Positions 53,421 through 64,000 of a stretch of 64,000 bases of DNA are shown one piece after another. Position 1 is the stretch's first letter; the number at the start of each line of letters is the position of its first letter. The DNA comes from Serilophus lunatus (taxonomy: Eukaryota > Chordata > Aves > Passeriformes > Eurylaimidae). The notes beneath the pieces are model-generated. The model did no database searches, was not told the origin of the DNA, and saw nothing but the letters and a program-made list of their open reading frames with translations. Both the position numbers and the translations under genes were made by a program. The stretch is taken from NCBI GenBank assembly GCA_013399895.1, contig VXBA01003437.1, forward strand, positions 1,768,156-1,832,155, written 5' to 3'.

Positions 53421-54017
53421 AATAGGCCTAAGTCTCACATCATGGAGAAATAAACTTTCCTGCTATTTGCAGAAGTGAAGTATAAGATGGAGTTCCATAC
53501 CGAGGCTTGTACAGGGAAATTAAGCAACATCCTTTAACCACAATAACAGAATGTTGATCAACGGTGTTATGGCACACTTTTTCCTCAAGACTGCAGACAG
53601 ATTCTGTTTGAAACATGAACCACGATGGAGTTTTTTATCCTCTGCTGCCTATTTAGTTCTTGAAATCAGACAAAAGGCAATGACTACCAATTCTGCAAAT
53701 TTTTTTATAAATAGGAAATATCCTTTGTTTCTTGAGCAACTTCTCAGTTGCCTATGGAAGTAGCTCATGGCGGGTAACACCAGATGGAAGTCCCAGCACA
53801 GAAACGGAAACCTTTCAATCACCAAAGCATGTTAAAAACAACAAAAATCTTAGTTTAAAGTTCCTGTCCAAAAGTAGGCATGAAGTATCACATAAATGAC
53901 AACTATTTGAAATCAACCGAGGAATTCTAATAGGCAAAGTTACGCAGAACAAAGTTGTATCTGTGTGGCCATTTTTGCAGTGCTGTGTCAATTCCTAGGC
54001 TCCTTAGCAAAAGAGAG

Positions 54018-54480
54018 ACATGGAGATCCTGGAGTAGGTCCAGCAGAGGGCTACAGAGATGATTAAGGGACTGGAGCATCTCTCTTACAAGCACAGGCTG
54101 AGAGAGTTGGGCCAGGTCAGCCTTGAGAAGAGACAACTGAGAGGGGACCTCAACAACACCTGTAAATATCTGAAGGGAGGGTGTCAAGAGGATGGATCCA
54201 GGCTTTTCTTGGTGGCGCCAAGCAACAGGACAGAAGGCAATGGGCAGAGACTGATGAACAGGAAGATCCACCTGAATATGAGAAAGAACTCTACTGTGCA
54301 GTTGACCGTGCACAAGAACATATTGCCCAGAGAGGTTGTGGAGTCTCCCTCACTGGAAATATTTAAGAACCATCTGGATGTAATACTGTGCCCTGTCCCC
54401 TTGGATGACCCTGCTTGAGCAGGAGTTAGACCAGATGAGCCACAGTGGTCTCTTCCAAATTCACCCATTCTGTGACCTTT
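54018..54480 (+). mobile_element. CR1 LINE 3' fragment with intact end
   Basis: It begins GAGATCCTGGAGTAGGTCCA, continues through CAACAGGACAGAAGGCAATG and GAAGATCCACCTGAATATG, and ends CACCCATTCTGTGACC. It is 5'-truncated, as usual for CR1, and antisense to LRP4. Confidence 0.87.
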
Positions 54481-57400
54481 TCCTCCCAGCATTCTCTTCA
54501 GAATCCCATGCAGCTCTTTCCTGATAACATCAGAATTACTCTGTAAGATCCTGGTAAAACATCTTGACTCCAATTTTCAGATCTTTTGGCTGAAATGTGA
54601 GCATACAATAATGCATTTTGCATGTTTAATTGCCATCAAATGGTAAATGTCCCACTTTTTGTGACTACAAGGTCCTCTCAAACATCTACAAGCAGCAGGG
54701 GAGTAGAAAATGCAGGTTTTGTTCTGTAGCTCTACATGTCTGTCAATAACTGTTGACATCCAAGACACCAAGCACCGTATCAGCCTGCTTCACACATCAT
54801 GTCCAATGTCAAGAGAAATAACTCTTTTAGAAAAGGCTCTGATCCTTTCCAAATACCAGAATTAAAGATGGTTCTCTCACTCTCTCTAAGAGTATCTACA
54901 AAAACATTAGATAGTGGGAGCATCTGTTTGTTTTACCAAGAATCTATGAGGGTGCAAAGACCCGAGTCACAAGCAGCAGTATGCCATCTCTAACATTCTG
55001 CTTCTCAACTCCAAGGCCCTTAGTGGAAGAGATTCAGCCTCCTAGATACCTTTAACACACATTTACATTTCTCCTGGTGACTAAATAATTTTTCCTGCCT
55101 ATAAACTTGGATTCCAAGGAGCAGGAGAATAATGCTTCCCACCTTGTGAAATTTTCTTCCTGTTGCTGCTAAAACCATCCCTTCTGTCTTGGCTTTTCAT
55201 TACCTGCAGATTTTCTCTTTTAAGCAGAGCACGTCATCCATATTATATTATGAAGTGCAGAGTGATACCTGAAGGATGCCATCAAGAAACATGCTTTTGC
55301 TGATTTTAACCTCAAGCAGCATTTCCTTACACAGCTGCAAGCTCCTGTGCAACTGCACATCAATGAAGAACTACAACCAAGCATCCAAGGGACTTGTCTC
55401 CAGCAGTAAATTACTTGTCATGTAAGACCATTCCACTCAAGAACATGAAACAGAAATTAAATACCACTCTGAAATGGACAAAATAATAAAAGGTCGTTGC
55501 TGCATAACATCAGAGAAACATCAGCATTCACTCTTGAACAGTGCAGGAATGTTTAGCTGTACCACAAGGATCTGACAGGCAGAGCTATGTAACTCAAACT
55601 CTTTCAGAAGACACACACACTAGACAAATAACTTTAAAATACTATCTTAAGACTACACATCATCCTTTGCAAGAATTAGTCACTTCAGCAACATGAGACA
55701 CATAACTTTCCATTTCTTTCACTGTGGTGGTTTTTTTGTGGTTTTTTTTTTTTTGAAACCCACACACTAACAACCTCTACCCTTTCCTCTCCCATGAAGA
55801 TTGCAAACAATTTACTGTCCGTTTATCATGAATCATTCACTACAGGAGACATTAAAATTTAGAAAATAATGGCACAACAGCAGAATTGTTACCAGGTGAC
55901 CTTCATAATTGCAAAGTGCCAGCTAGAGAAGCAACCTGGTGTTTTAAACAGATAATCCACAGGAAAAAGGTACTTCTGATGTATTTCATCTACTAGAGTC
56001 ACATAAGAGTTTCATTAGCATGACAGCACTTGAGAATGAAGGTCTTTGAACAGCCAGAAATCTTTCTACTGCATCAAAGTTCATGGAGATAAACTCCAGT
56101 CATTGATCAGGACTAATGAAACACTGCAGTTTGTTTTCCCAGTTATGCGGCAGAAAACATTAGCATTTTCAATTCCATGAGCTTTCCTTTAACTTTTCTA
56201 CTACTTCATAGATGGATGGATCTCTCTTATCCATGAGATAATTATCCTGAAGTGATCCTTACGCTACCTCAGTTACAGGGGCACCCAGGGTTTACTATGG
56301 TCACAGGAAGGATATATATACTCTGTCACTTCTGGGAAACAACTGGGAAGAATCAAAACCTCAGAGCTATTTCAGAAATACTGAAGCCTTGCAAACTTTT
56401 CCCTTCACTGAATGGGGAAAAATGCCAGCAGCCTACAAGACCTAATGAAAACCAGCTTGGCATCTGTCACTCATAACTACAATGAAAAAACAAAGGTTTA
56501 ATTTGCATACATGCATTCCTCCCTTTTACTTCCCTTCCCTTCAAGTAGCTTTCAAGTATTGACTTTTAAGGCAAACAATCAGTACTTTTCCAAATTCATT
56601 CTGTTTCTGCTACTGCTCCTGTCATACCCTCTTCCACACTGCAAGCATGTTGACATTTCACTGAATTCCTTAACAGCTGAGAAGACATAGCTGTCACCTG
56701 ACCATTCATGGACAAACTAAATCTTACTTGAGCTAAAAACAAGCAAAGAAAAACCCACTCGGTTTTCAGTTTCATATAGGATAGCTGTCTGCTTCCTGTC
56801 TGCATATCCTCTTGAACAGTTATGGCTTCCAACTGACAAATACTACTAAAGAACCTGTTACAGGTCACAGTAACTTCCCTTTCTAACCCCAACTCAACAG
56901 CATTAAGAAAAATTGAAATTAATGCCAATTTTTTTTTATCTACTGTCTGTAAACTGCATCAATTTACTTGCAGTGTCACGAGCTGCTAAGCTGTCTCAAG
57001 GTGGTGGAAAACAGAGTGGTCAAAAGAGAGCACCTAAGAGGAGGAAGCACCACTGCTGTCTTCACTTGAAAACTAGTGCTCAGAGGCTTCAAGGACCCAA
57101 GAAAAACTAAAAGTGGCATTTTTCAGTCTGGGTTGCAAGGATAAATGTACCTAGGAAAATTCAGAATCCAGCCACCTCCTACCAGAGTCTTCAGGAAATT
57201 GGCTCCTTTCCTTTTAGATTCAGAAGTTTCTTGATCTTTCAGCTTCCTCTCCCACATCACTCATGACCTTTGTTATTTACTGCACCAGTGCAGTGTTATT
57301 TACCGGACTACTGCTTGTCTAGTGCTCTCTGGATTTCCAAAGCATCCATAACCTTGCTCACAACACACTTAGAAACCATTTTTGATGCAGTCTTCAAGGT

Positions 57401-60395
57401 TTCACCCTGTATAGGCTCTCTGAATTACTCTTAAGTTTGTCCCACAGGAAATTATCAGCCAGTTTGTTTCATCTTTCAGATGCTCCAGGCACTGGACGAG
57501 CTCTAAGGACATTCTACCCTTTAGAACATGCACTCAGCTTCTTTCCAAAACACAAAAGATTCTTTTGCTTGTTTAACCTATTCAAGACTTCTGTCTTCAT
57601 CAGTCCCAGAACACACCAACAGAGACAACCAAATATTTCTTTTGAGAAGGTAAAAGCAAAAGCATTGATAAGTCATCTTTTTCAAGGAACTTTAGGTTGT
57701 ATCTGGACTGCAGTTGTTCAGGCACATCATACAAGGAGACAAATTCTGCCGGAAAGAAAGTCTATTTTGGCTTTTGTGGGCTGCAGCTAAATTCTTCCCA
57801 TCATTATGGCATGATACAGAAGAGGTCGGATTCCCGGACAAGATAGAGACTGTTCTCTTAGAGAGAGATGATTTTAAGGAGTTTATTTTGGTTTTCTATA
57901 AAGAGGCCATCATATTGGTGGTGGAGCATCTGAGCTTTGCAGCTTTCCAGCCCACTGCCACACAAGAGACGAGAAAGCCAACCACAATGGCTCTGCTTAG
58001 CAGAGGAGTCCTCCAGGGAAGGGATAGGATACACAGTGTGGTTTTGTGGCAATAAGAAGGCAGGAGCTCTTTTTTGCAATCCCACAGGCAGGAGGACTTC
58101 AAAAGCACAAACCACAAGATAAATGCAGCTATCTTGGGACAAAGAGAGTTGTTCTATGTGTTGTTTTCTAAAAAATAACTCTCCACATGATATTACGTTG
58201 CCCTCAGAGAATGAGGGGCAAAGGGGCAATTATTAACTGGCCAGACTGAGCTGGAAGAACAGGGTTAGATCTGGAAAGCGAGAGGTACCACACAACCACA
58301 GAGACATCACAGCAACTGTGCTGCCTACCAGAGAACTGGATTAACTTAAAAGTAAAAAAATAAACCTTTACTAGCAACATCTTTTTAACATATATATGCA
58401 CACATATATACAGACACATGTGCACTCAAAAACACAAGCCAAATGTAAATACATTTTATGAGCTCAGATGGGATAAGTTTTTTCTAACAGAATTGCCAGC
58501 AGGAAAAACAAGACCGTCAGTGTTGGGGTTACTGTAGGGCAGCTATACTGCCCCTATTCAGCCCACCCACATTTGTTTGCTTTCTAGGCAGTCCATGAAG
58601 CACCAACCTACACCTCTCATACACCTGGACTTCAGATTCCTTTGCAACATTTAGAAAGTGGTCATAAAACTTCCTCTGCTTCAACCAGAAGTCTCCAGTG
58701 CTGCCTCTACAAACCTGCAAGTTCCACAGTTCATTCATACTCACACCCCTGAAAAATTAACTGCAACAGTGAAAAGTACAGCCAGTTTTATACTGTTTGC
58801 ATTCATTTACTTTCAATTAAATAACAGTAACAGCACGGAGGCAGATAGAGGAAGACGCACAAAAAGTAAAATGGCCCAATTATGGAACCACATCTTTCTA
58901 GGTATGTGCATGGCCTCTACTACTACAGTGTCATGGTGCGTTTTTCTACTAATGAACAATTTCAACACCTCTTAAAAAGCTGGGAAGTAGTATCTTCAAT
59001 ATGGAAGTAGAAAATGGAAGCCAAACAGCATAGAACTGTGAGTATTTGGGTGCCTAAGTCAATTAAAATCAGTGGGAAAATAGACATTTAATGACTGTTA
59101 CACAGCTGGCCTAAGAAATTTAGACCTGACTCTCAGTATAACAAAGTACTCATACCTCCCACCACAGGCAGACTTCTTGCTTTGAAACCTGAGCCCTAAG
59201 TGACTTCCCAAAGAGCCTGTGGCCAAACAGAAATTAAAGTAGATCTTACCTGGTCCCAGTCCACTTCTTAACCAAGGCACAATTTGGCCTTCCCTACCTA
59301 GGTCCTTACCCCAGAGAGCTCGTTCAAACAAACTTGCAGGAAATCAAAGCCCCTGTTGCACAAACGTGGAAGGATTTACACACGTTGCTTGGGTAGTCAA
59401 AATAACACCTCCTGCTCCACTTTCACTAGTCTACTCCCCTATGCTCCCTGACCCAAATTAACTCAGATCCAACTCCTCCTTCCCAAAACAAGGTCAGAGC
59501 CAGGCTCCTGAGACTCTCCTAGGGGTTCCCAAGTTCCTGTATTAGCCTTACAATTATTAAAAGGCCAACATTAAAAGGAAGTCCAGTCCTGAGGCCACTG
59601 CTAATCTAATAAACACTGGAATTAGATTTCTTCTCAGTGAAGAGCCTGACCGCCTGATGGCACAAAGCCAACATTTAAATGCTACTGTTGCTCAGAGCTC
59701 TAAATTAGTTTTGGATCTGGGGAGTTTGCCTTGAGCTACAGCCAAAAGAAACACAGGAACTGGAGGGAAATTTGTTAAACGTTAACAGAGCTGCAGGAAA
59801 GGACTATAACAAGGCTAGTAGGTGGCAGGGAAGAAGGAAAGGAAATCACAAACAAACAGAAGAGAAATGAGAAAACATGGGAAGTGAGTAAAGACCAAGG
59901 AGATTTTTGTACAGAAGTGACTCTGCTGGCCAACTCCCCACTTAGCTGCATGAAGAGCAGACTTTTTAGGTTCCATTTGCACTACAGTGGTTCTCATCTA
60001 CCTCCCTCTCTTTACATTTAAAATATAGAATAAGAATCTCAGGAAACTGCCATTCCTGACTCCTGGCTGCATTGATGCTGAGGTACCATGACATTTGACT
60101 GATCCTTAGTCAGCTGAGAGCAAGCGTGTACTTCCAGGCTCCTTGGGTGGGATCTCAACAGATCCCAGCTCTTGAAGAGAGTGGCACACAGCTATCTTCA
60201 GGAGCAGTTCTTGCTGCAGACTCTTTTTCATGAAGAGGATGCAGTGAAAACATGCAAGAGCGTGTCTGTTCATGCTGTTCTTCATTTTACTGATGAATTG
60301 TAGGACTTAGCATAATGTCCTTCTTCCTTGAATACTCAAAACATTTGATGGACTCCAAAAGTCTATGCAAAGAGAGTTTAAAGATACTCCCATTT

Positions 60396-60534
60396 TGACA
60401 ACTAGCTCAGTTGGTTAGAGCATGGTGCCAATAAAACCCAGGTCACAGGTTTGATCCCTATATGGGCCATTCACTTAAGAGCTGAACTCGATAATCCCTG
60501 TGGATCCCTTCCAATTCAGAATATTCTATGAAAC
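60396..60534 (+). mobile_element. tRNA-Ile-derived SINE with CR1 tail (TguSINE1-like)
   Basis: The first ~75 bases read as a decayed tRNA-Ile gene: A box TAGCTCAGTTGGTTAGAG, an AAT anticodon region TGCCAATAA, B box GGTTTGATCCC, and an acceptor end GGGCCA. It runs straight into a CR1-type tail (TTAAGAGCTGAACTCGATAA, CCTTCCAATTCAGAATATTC, TATGA). This head-and-tail structure is that of the passerine tRNA-Ile SINEs moved by CR1 machinery (established family). It is a SINE and not a functional tRNA, because the stems are mismatched. Confidence 0.8.
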
Positions 60535-60719
60535 TTTTCCCAATAAGAACTGAAGACTCTCCCATCTGAGAGCTGCTTCCAGTGAAGCCAAGCCAGGGAC
60601 GGCACAAACTGCATTCTGACAGAAGCGACCAGAGATGCAAAGGAAAATAAAAGGGTAGATAAGCAACTTCCATCTCAGAAAGCTCCTGTGACACTGTGAC
60701 CTGCTTAGTGATGAGGAAA

Positions 60720-61745
60720 GGCTGTGCATGTTGTCTATACAGACTTCAGTAAAGCCTTTGACACCATCTCTCACACCATTCTCCTGGGGAAGCTGGCTGC
60801 TCATGGCTTGGACAGCTGCACTGTTCACTGGGTAGAAAACTGGCTGGATGGCCAGGCCCAGAGAGTGGTGGTGAAGGGAGTTAAATTCAGCTGGTGGCCA
60901 GTCACTAGTGGTGTTCCCCAGGGCTCAGTATTGGGAGCAGTCCTCAGCCAGTTTGCAGATAACACCAAATCGGGCAGGAATGCTGATCTGCCGGAGGGTA
61001 GGAAGGCTCTACAGAGGGATCTGGATTGATGGGCCAAGACCAAGGGTATCAGGTTCAACAAGGCAAAGTACCAGGCCCTGCCCCTTACAGGCAACTCCAG
61101 GCAGCACTACAGGCTAGGGGAAGAGTGGTTGGGAAGCTGCCTGGGGAACAGAATCTGGGGATGCTGGTCAACAGTGGCTGAACATGAGCCAGCAATGTGC
61201 CCAGGTGGCCAAGAAGGACAATGGCATCTTGGCTTGTATCAGAAATGGTGCAGCCAGCAAGACTAAGGCAGTGATTATTCCCCTGTGCACAGCGCTGGTG
61301 AGGCCACATCTGGAATCCTGTGTTAAGTTTTGCACCTCTCACTTCAAAAAGAACATTGAGGTGCTGGAACATGTCCAGAGAAGGATAATGGAGCTGGTGA
61401 AGGGTCTAGAGAACAAGTCCTGTGAGGAGGAGCTGAAGGAGTTGGGGTAGTTCAGCCTGGAGTAAAGAAGGTGGAGGTCAGCTTCTTCTCCTAAGTAACA
61501 AGAGATAGGACAAGAGAAAACAGCCTCAAGTTACACATGGGGAGTAGTTTAGATACATAAGGAGAAATTTCTTCACCAAAAGAGTTGTCAAGCATTGAAA
61601 TATGCTGTCCAGGGAAATGGTAGAGTCACCATCCTCAGAGGTATTTAAACAACATGGTTTAGTGGTGAACTTGGGAGTGCTTGGTTAACAGTTGGACTCA
61701 ATGATTTTAAACATCTTTTCCAACCTAAATCATTCTATGAATTGG
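60720..61745 (+). mobile_element. CR1 LINE, about 1 kb with reverse-transcriptase remnant and 3' end
   Basis: The first part encodes VYTDFSKAFDTISHTILLGK, HWVENWLDGQAQRVVVKGV and VTSGVPQGSVLGAV, a CR1 reverse-transcriptase segment. The frame then jumps to SQFADNTK, where the catalytic FADD is changed to FADN after an apparent internal deletion. The end carries CATTCTATGAATTGG. It is inactive. Confidence 0.9.
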
Positions 61746-62004
61746 AAGAAATGAGGAGCTTTAGAGAGCAAAAAGCAATCCCTCTGTCATCTTCCCGGAG
61801 CCCACAAAGGGCCTTTGTTTGCTCCAACTGTATCTCCACTCATTCCACCTCTACGGAAACATTTCCAAGCCAGTGGTCACACATGTGCACAGGGTGCTGT
61901 AGAGAAAGATAAAACTACTGGAGAGTATACTCATTAGAGAACTTATGTGCCATCCTTTACTGTGTCATACTTGAAGCTGAACATTGCTGGGGGCAAGAGC
62001 ATCT

Positions 62005-62054
62005 NNNNNNNNNNNNNNNNNNNNNNNNNNNNNNNNNNNNNNNNNNNNNNNNNN
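62005..62054. other. Assembly gap of 50 N
   Basis: Exactly 50 N, a typical placeholder, so the true length is unknown. The flanks are not CpG-rich, so there is no positive sign that LRP4 exon 1 sits here. Confidence 0.95.
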
Positions 62055-64000
62055 TTGCACTGCAACACAGAGACCCCTTTCAAAGCTTGAAGAGTCTATT
62101 TGAATAAATCATCTGTGTTTCTCAACAGAAGCAAGCTACAAACAGGGTATTAAAGAAGCAAGAGAATGAGCAGAGGGCATTCAACCATGTCCAGACACTA
62201 AATCAGTTGAGTAAAAAAAATGGGTTAAAGAAAACCAGAAGTATCACAACATGGACTTTTTTCCAACACATTTGAAATTGATAAATATACAACAAAAATG
62301 AGTTTTGACTCCTAGAAAGAGGTTTCTAAGCATCCTGAAATTCCATGCCATCACTGCTGAGATAACATATGTCCAAGTTGTCCATCCACTTTCAATCTCC
62401 AGATGAGCATATCAGTCCCCAAATTCAGCTCAGCTACAGGCTTGTTCTCATGCAGATTACAGCATTTTTTTATACACTCACCTAGTTGTTATGTTCATCA
62501 TGTTTCTAACAAGTTCTTCTACAACATTCCCCAAGCAGTCTGTGGAACTTTACTGATTTCTTCACAGATTTTTCTTACCATCACATTCAGGATTGCAGAG
62601 AAGGAGAGACTGATATGGACAAGGGCTGTTGAATTCTGCAAAACTATTAAAATATAGGCAGCAACACTTGAGCAAGCTACCATGCTACACCTCCATGAAC
62701 AAAATAACCCTAAACTTTATTTTCATTCTTCAGTCCCTTGTCTTTCATGAGATACAGACTGTTTACAGGTCTCCTGCTGGGCACACAGCTCCTTCCCCCA
62801 ATGACGGAAGTCGCCTCTCCCACAAACACGTACACACAGACTGAGCAATGTTGACTCCGGTGAGCATCCCCCTCCCCCATTAGCCTTGTAAAGGGTTAAG
62901 GCCCAGTCATCACATGCCGGTAGGCTGACAGCTTTATGTCTGTGTGGGTTTCAGACTCTCCCTTTAATCGAGTTCCATTGCAATTAATCAGTGGGTTTCT
63001 TTATAAGAAAAAAATAATAATAATAAAAAACGGCGAGCGTTCTATTCAGCTCAATTCAATCTGTCCAGCCAAATCTCACGACCAGCTGGAATGCCCCTTT
63101 CCTAGCCTGCCCAGCAGGATGCCCAAGAATGGCGTGTGAACGGTTCTCTCAGCTCCTGCTCCAGCGTTAAAATGAACAATAGTCCCTGCCAATGTCATTC
63201 TTCGGCAATTCATCTCTTCCTGTCGCCAGACTCTTTCGTTCCTTCTTGCCCCTTCCACCTTTTTTGTATGAAAAACAACAGCAGATCAGCAGCAATATAA
63301 TAAAATAAAATTGTATTTACTTGGGAGATTTGAGGGAAGGAGCAAGAAGAGGGTTGAGAAGAGGAACAGCCCCCACCCCCTTCAGCAATGAAGGCACCAA
63401 AGGAGAGCGTTCTCAAGCCCCAGCTGACCTGCTCCGCTCCATGCCTGGTTTCCCTGCTGCAAGGAGCATCAAATTTGCCAGGGGGGCTCTAGGGGGGACA
63501 GGGCCCTTTTCTTCTGGAGGATGTTGGAACTGTAATTACAGAGAGGCAGTTTCCGGGGGGGAAATTAACACGGATCTCAACTAATGTTTCTTGTGTTTTT
63601 CATGCGCAGACCTGTGGCCTTTATTCAACTTTCCCATTTACCAGGGAACAGGTCAAAAGAAGCTGAAAGAGGCTGCAAAGACAAACTTGGACCTCCTCTT
63701 CCTGAAGAAGTAGCAACAGAAGGGAATTGCTACATGACAAACTCCAAGAAAAAATATACATACATATATACACACATATATATTCCCAGAACAGAAAATG
63801 TGTAGTGTAAAAAATTAAACAGCATTGAATGGTCCATGAGGAACAGGTTAACCACTGAGGTAGCAGTAACTATGCTAAGAGACACACTGCAGCCTCCCCA
63901 ACACCAGCTTTCCCTGTATTGAAGGGAAATGAGGGACCAGGTCCTGAAAGTTTTTAATAAATTTAGTTTCACAGGTGTGAATTTTAAAAGGGTTTCTTCC
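62055..64000. other. Right edge: intron 1 or upstream LRP4 sequence
   Basis: No signal-peptide exon was found on the minus strand and no CpG island is present. AT-rich simple sequence lies at 63009-63032 and 63752-63783. A block at 62940-63120 contains homeodomain-type TAATC and CAATTAATCA words and may be regulatory. Confidence 0.4.

Larger units (their letters stand above)
51970..60395 (-). other. LRP4: LRP4 intron 1, middle part
   Basis: Non-coding sequence with two CR1-like copies listed separately. A T-rich stretch at 55727-55755 and AT-dinucleotide tracts near 58388-58416 are simple sequence. No other gene is recognised. Confidence 0.55.

Noticed and set aside
60401..60470. A functional tRNA-Ile gene
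   Set aside because: The A and B boxes are readable, but several stem pairs are broken and the sequence continues into a CR1 tail, so it is a SINE head.
63968..63981. A T-box-like word (TTCACAGGTGTGAA) as a regulatory site
   Set aside because: It is nearly palindromic and close to the T-box consensus, but a single such word at the window edge, without conservation data, is expected by chance.

Overview
The window is genomic DNA of a bird, most likely a passerine. The evidence is several CR1 LINE fragments, one tRNA-Ile-derived SINE carrying a CR1 tail, fairly compact introns, and a protein almost the same as mammalian LRP4. It holds one gene of substance: LRP4 (low-density lipoprotein receptor-related protein 4, MEGF7), the agrin co-receptor of the neuromuscular junction and a Wnt/BMP-pathway modulator. 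It runs right to left on the minus strand. I could place exons 2 to 38 with consistent splice sites and phases. Together they give 5,642 coding bases, that is 1,879 residues plus the end of a split codon and the stop. Exon 1 (start codon and signal peptide) is not visible; it lies beyond the right edge or, less likely, in the 50-N gap at 62005-62054.

Layout, left to right. 1-80: a CpG-rich edge, perhaps the promoter of the next gene (CKAP5 in amniote synteny; inference). 100-345: a CR1 fragment. 605-628: an A24 run. About 670-4056: a long LRP4 3' UTR ending at an AATAAA on the minus strand (687-692). 4057-33454: exons 38 to 3, closely packed, with two CR1 pieces in introns 14 and 15. 33455-44813: the 11.4-kb intron 2, with a 1.8-kb degraded CR1. 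44814-44960: exon 2. 44961-64000: at least 19 kb of intron 1 with CR1 copies, the SINE and one out-of-place coding fragment.

Domain order encoded: eight LDL-receptor class A repeats (exons 2-9), two EGF modules (10-11), four six-bladed YWTD beta-propellers (12-15, 17-21, 23-27, 28-32) separated by EGF modules (16, 22, start of 28) and closed by another (33), a short variable stalk (34-35), one membrane span (36), and a cytoplasmic tail with an NPSY motif (37) and a C-terminal PDZ ligand ending ESEV (38).

The most unexpected signal is at 51713-51969 (minus): an isolated exon-like block that reads as the hinge of a GGA-family clathrin adaptor (GGA1/GGA3-like), with splice-like borders and a one-base frameshift in a homopolymer, inside LRP4 intron 1. 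No other part of a GGA gene is visible. I found no rRNA, functional tRNA, CRISPR array or prokaryotic feature.
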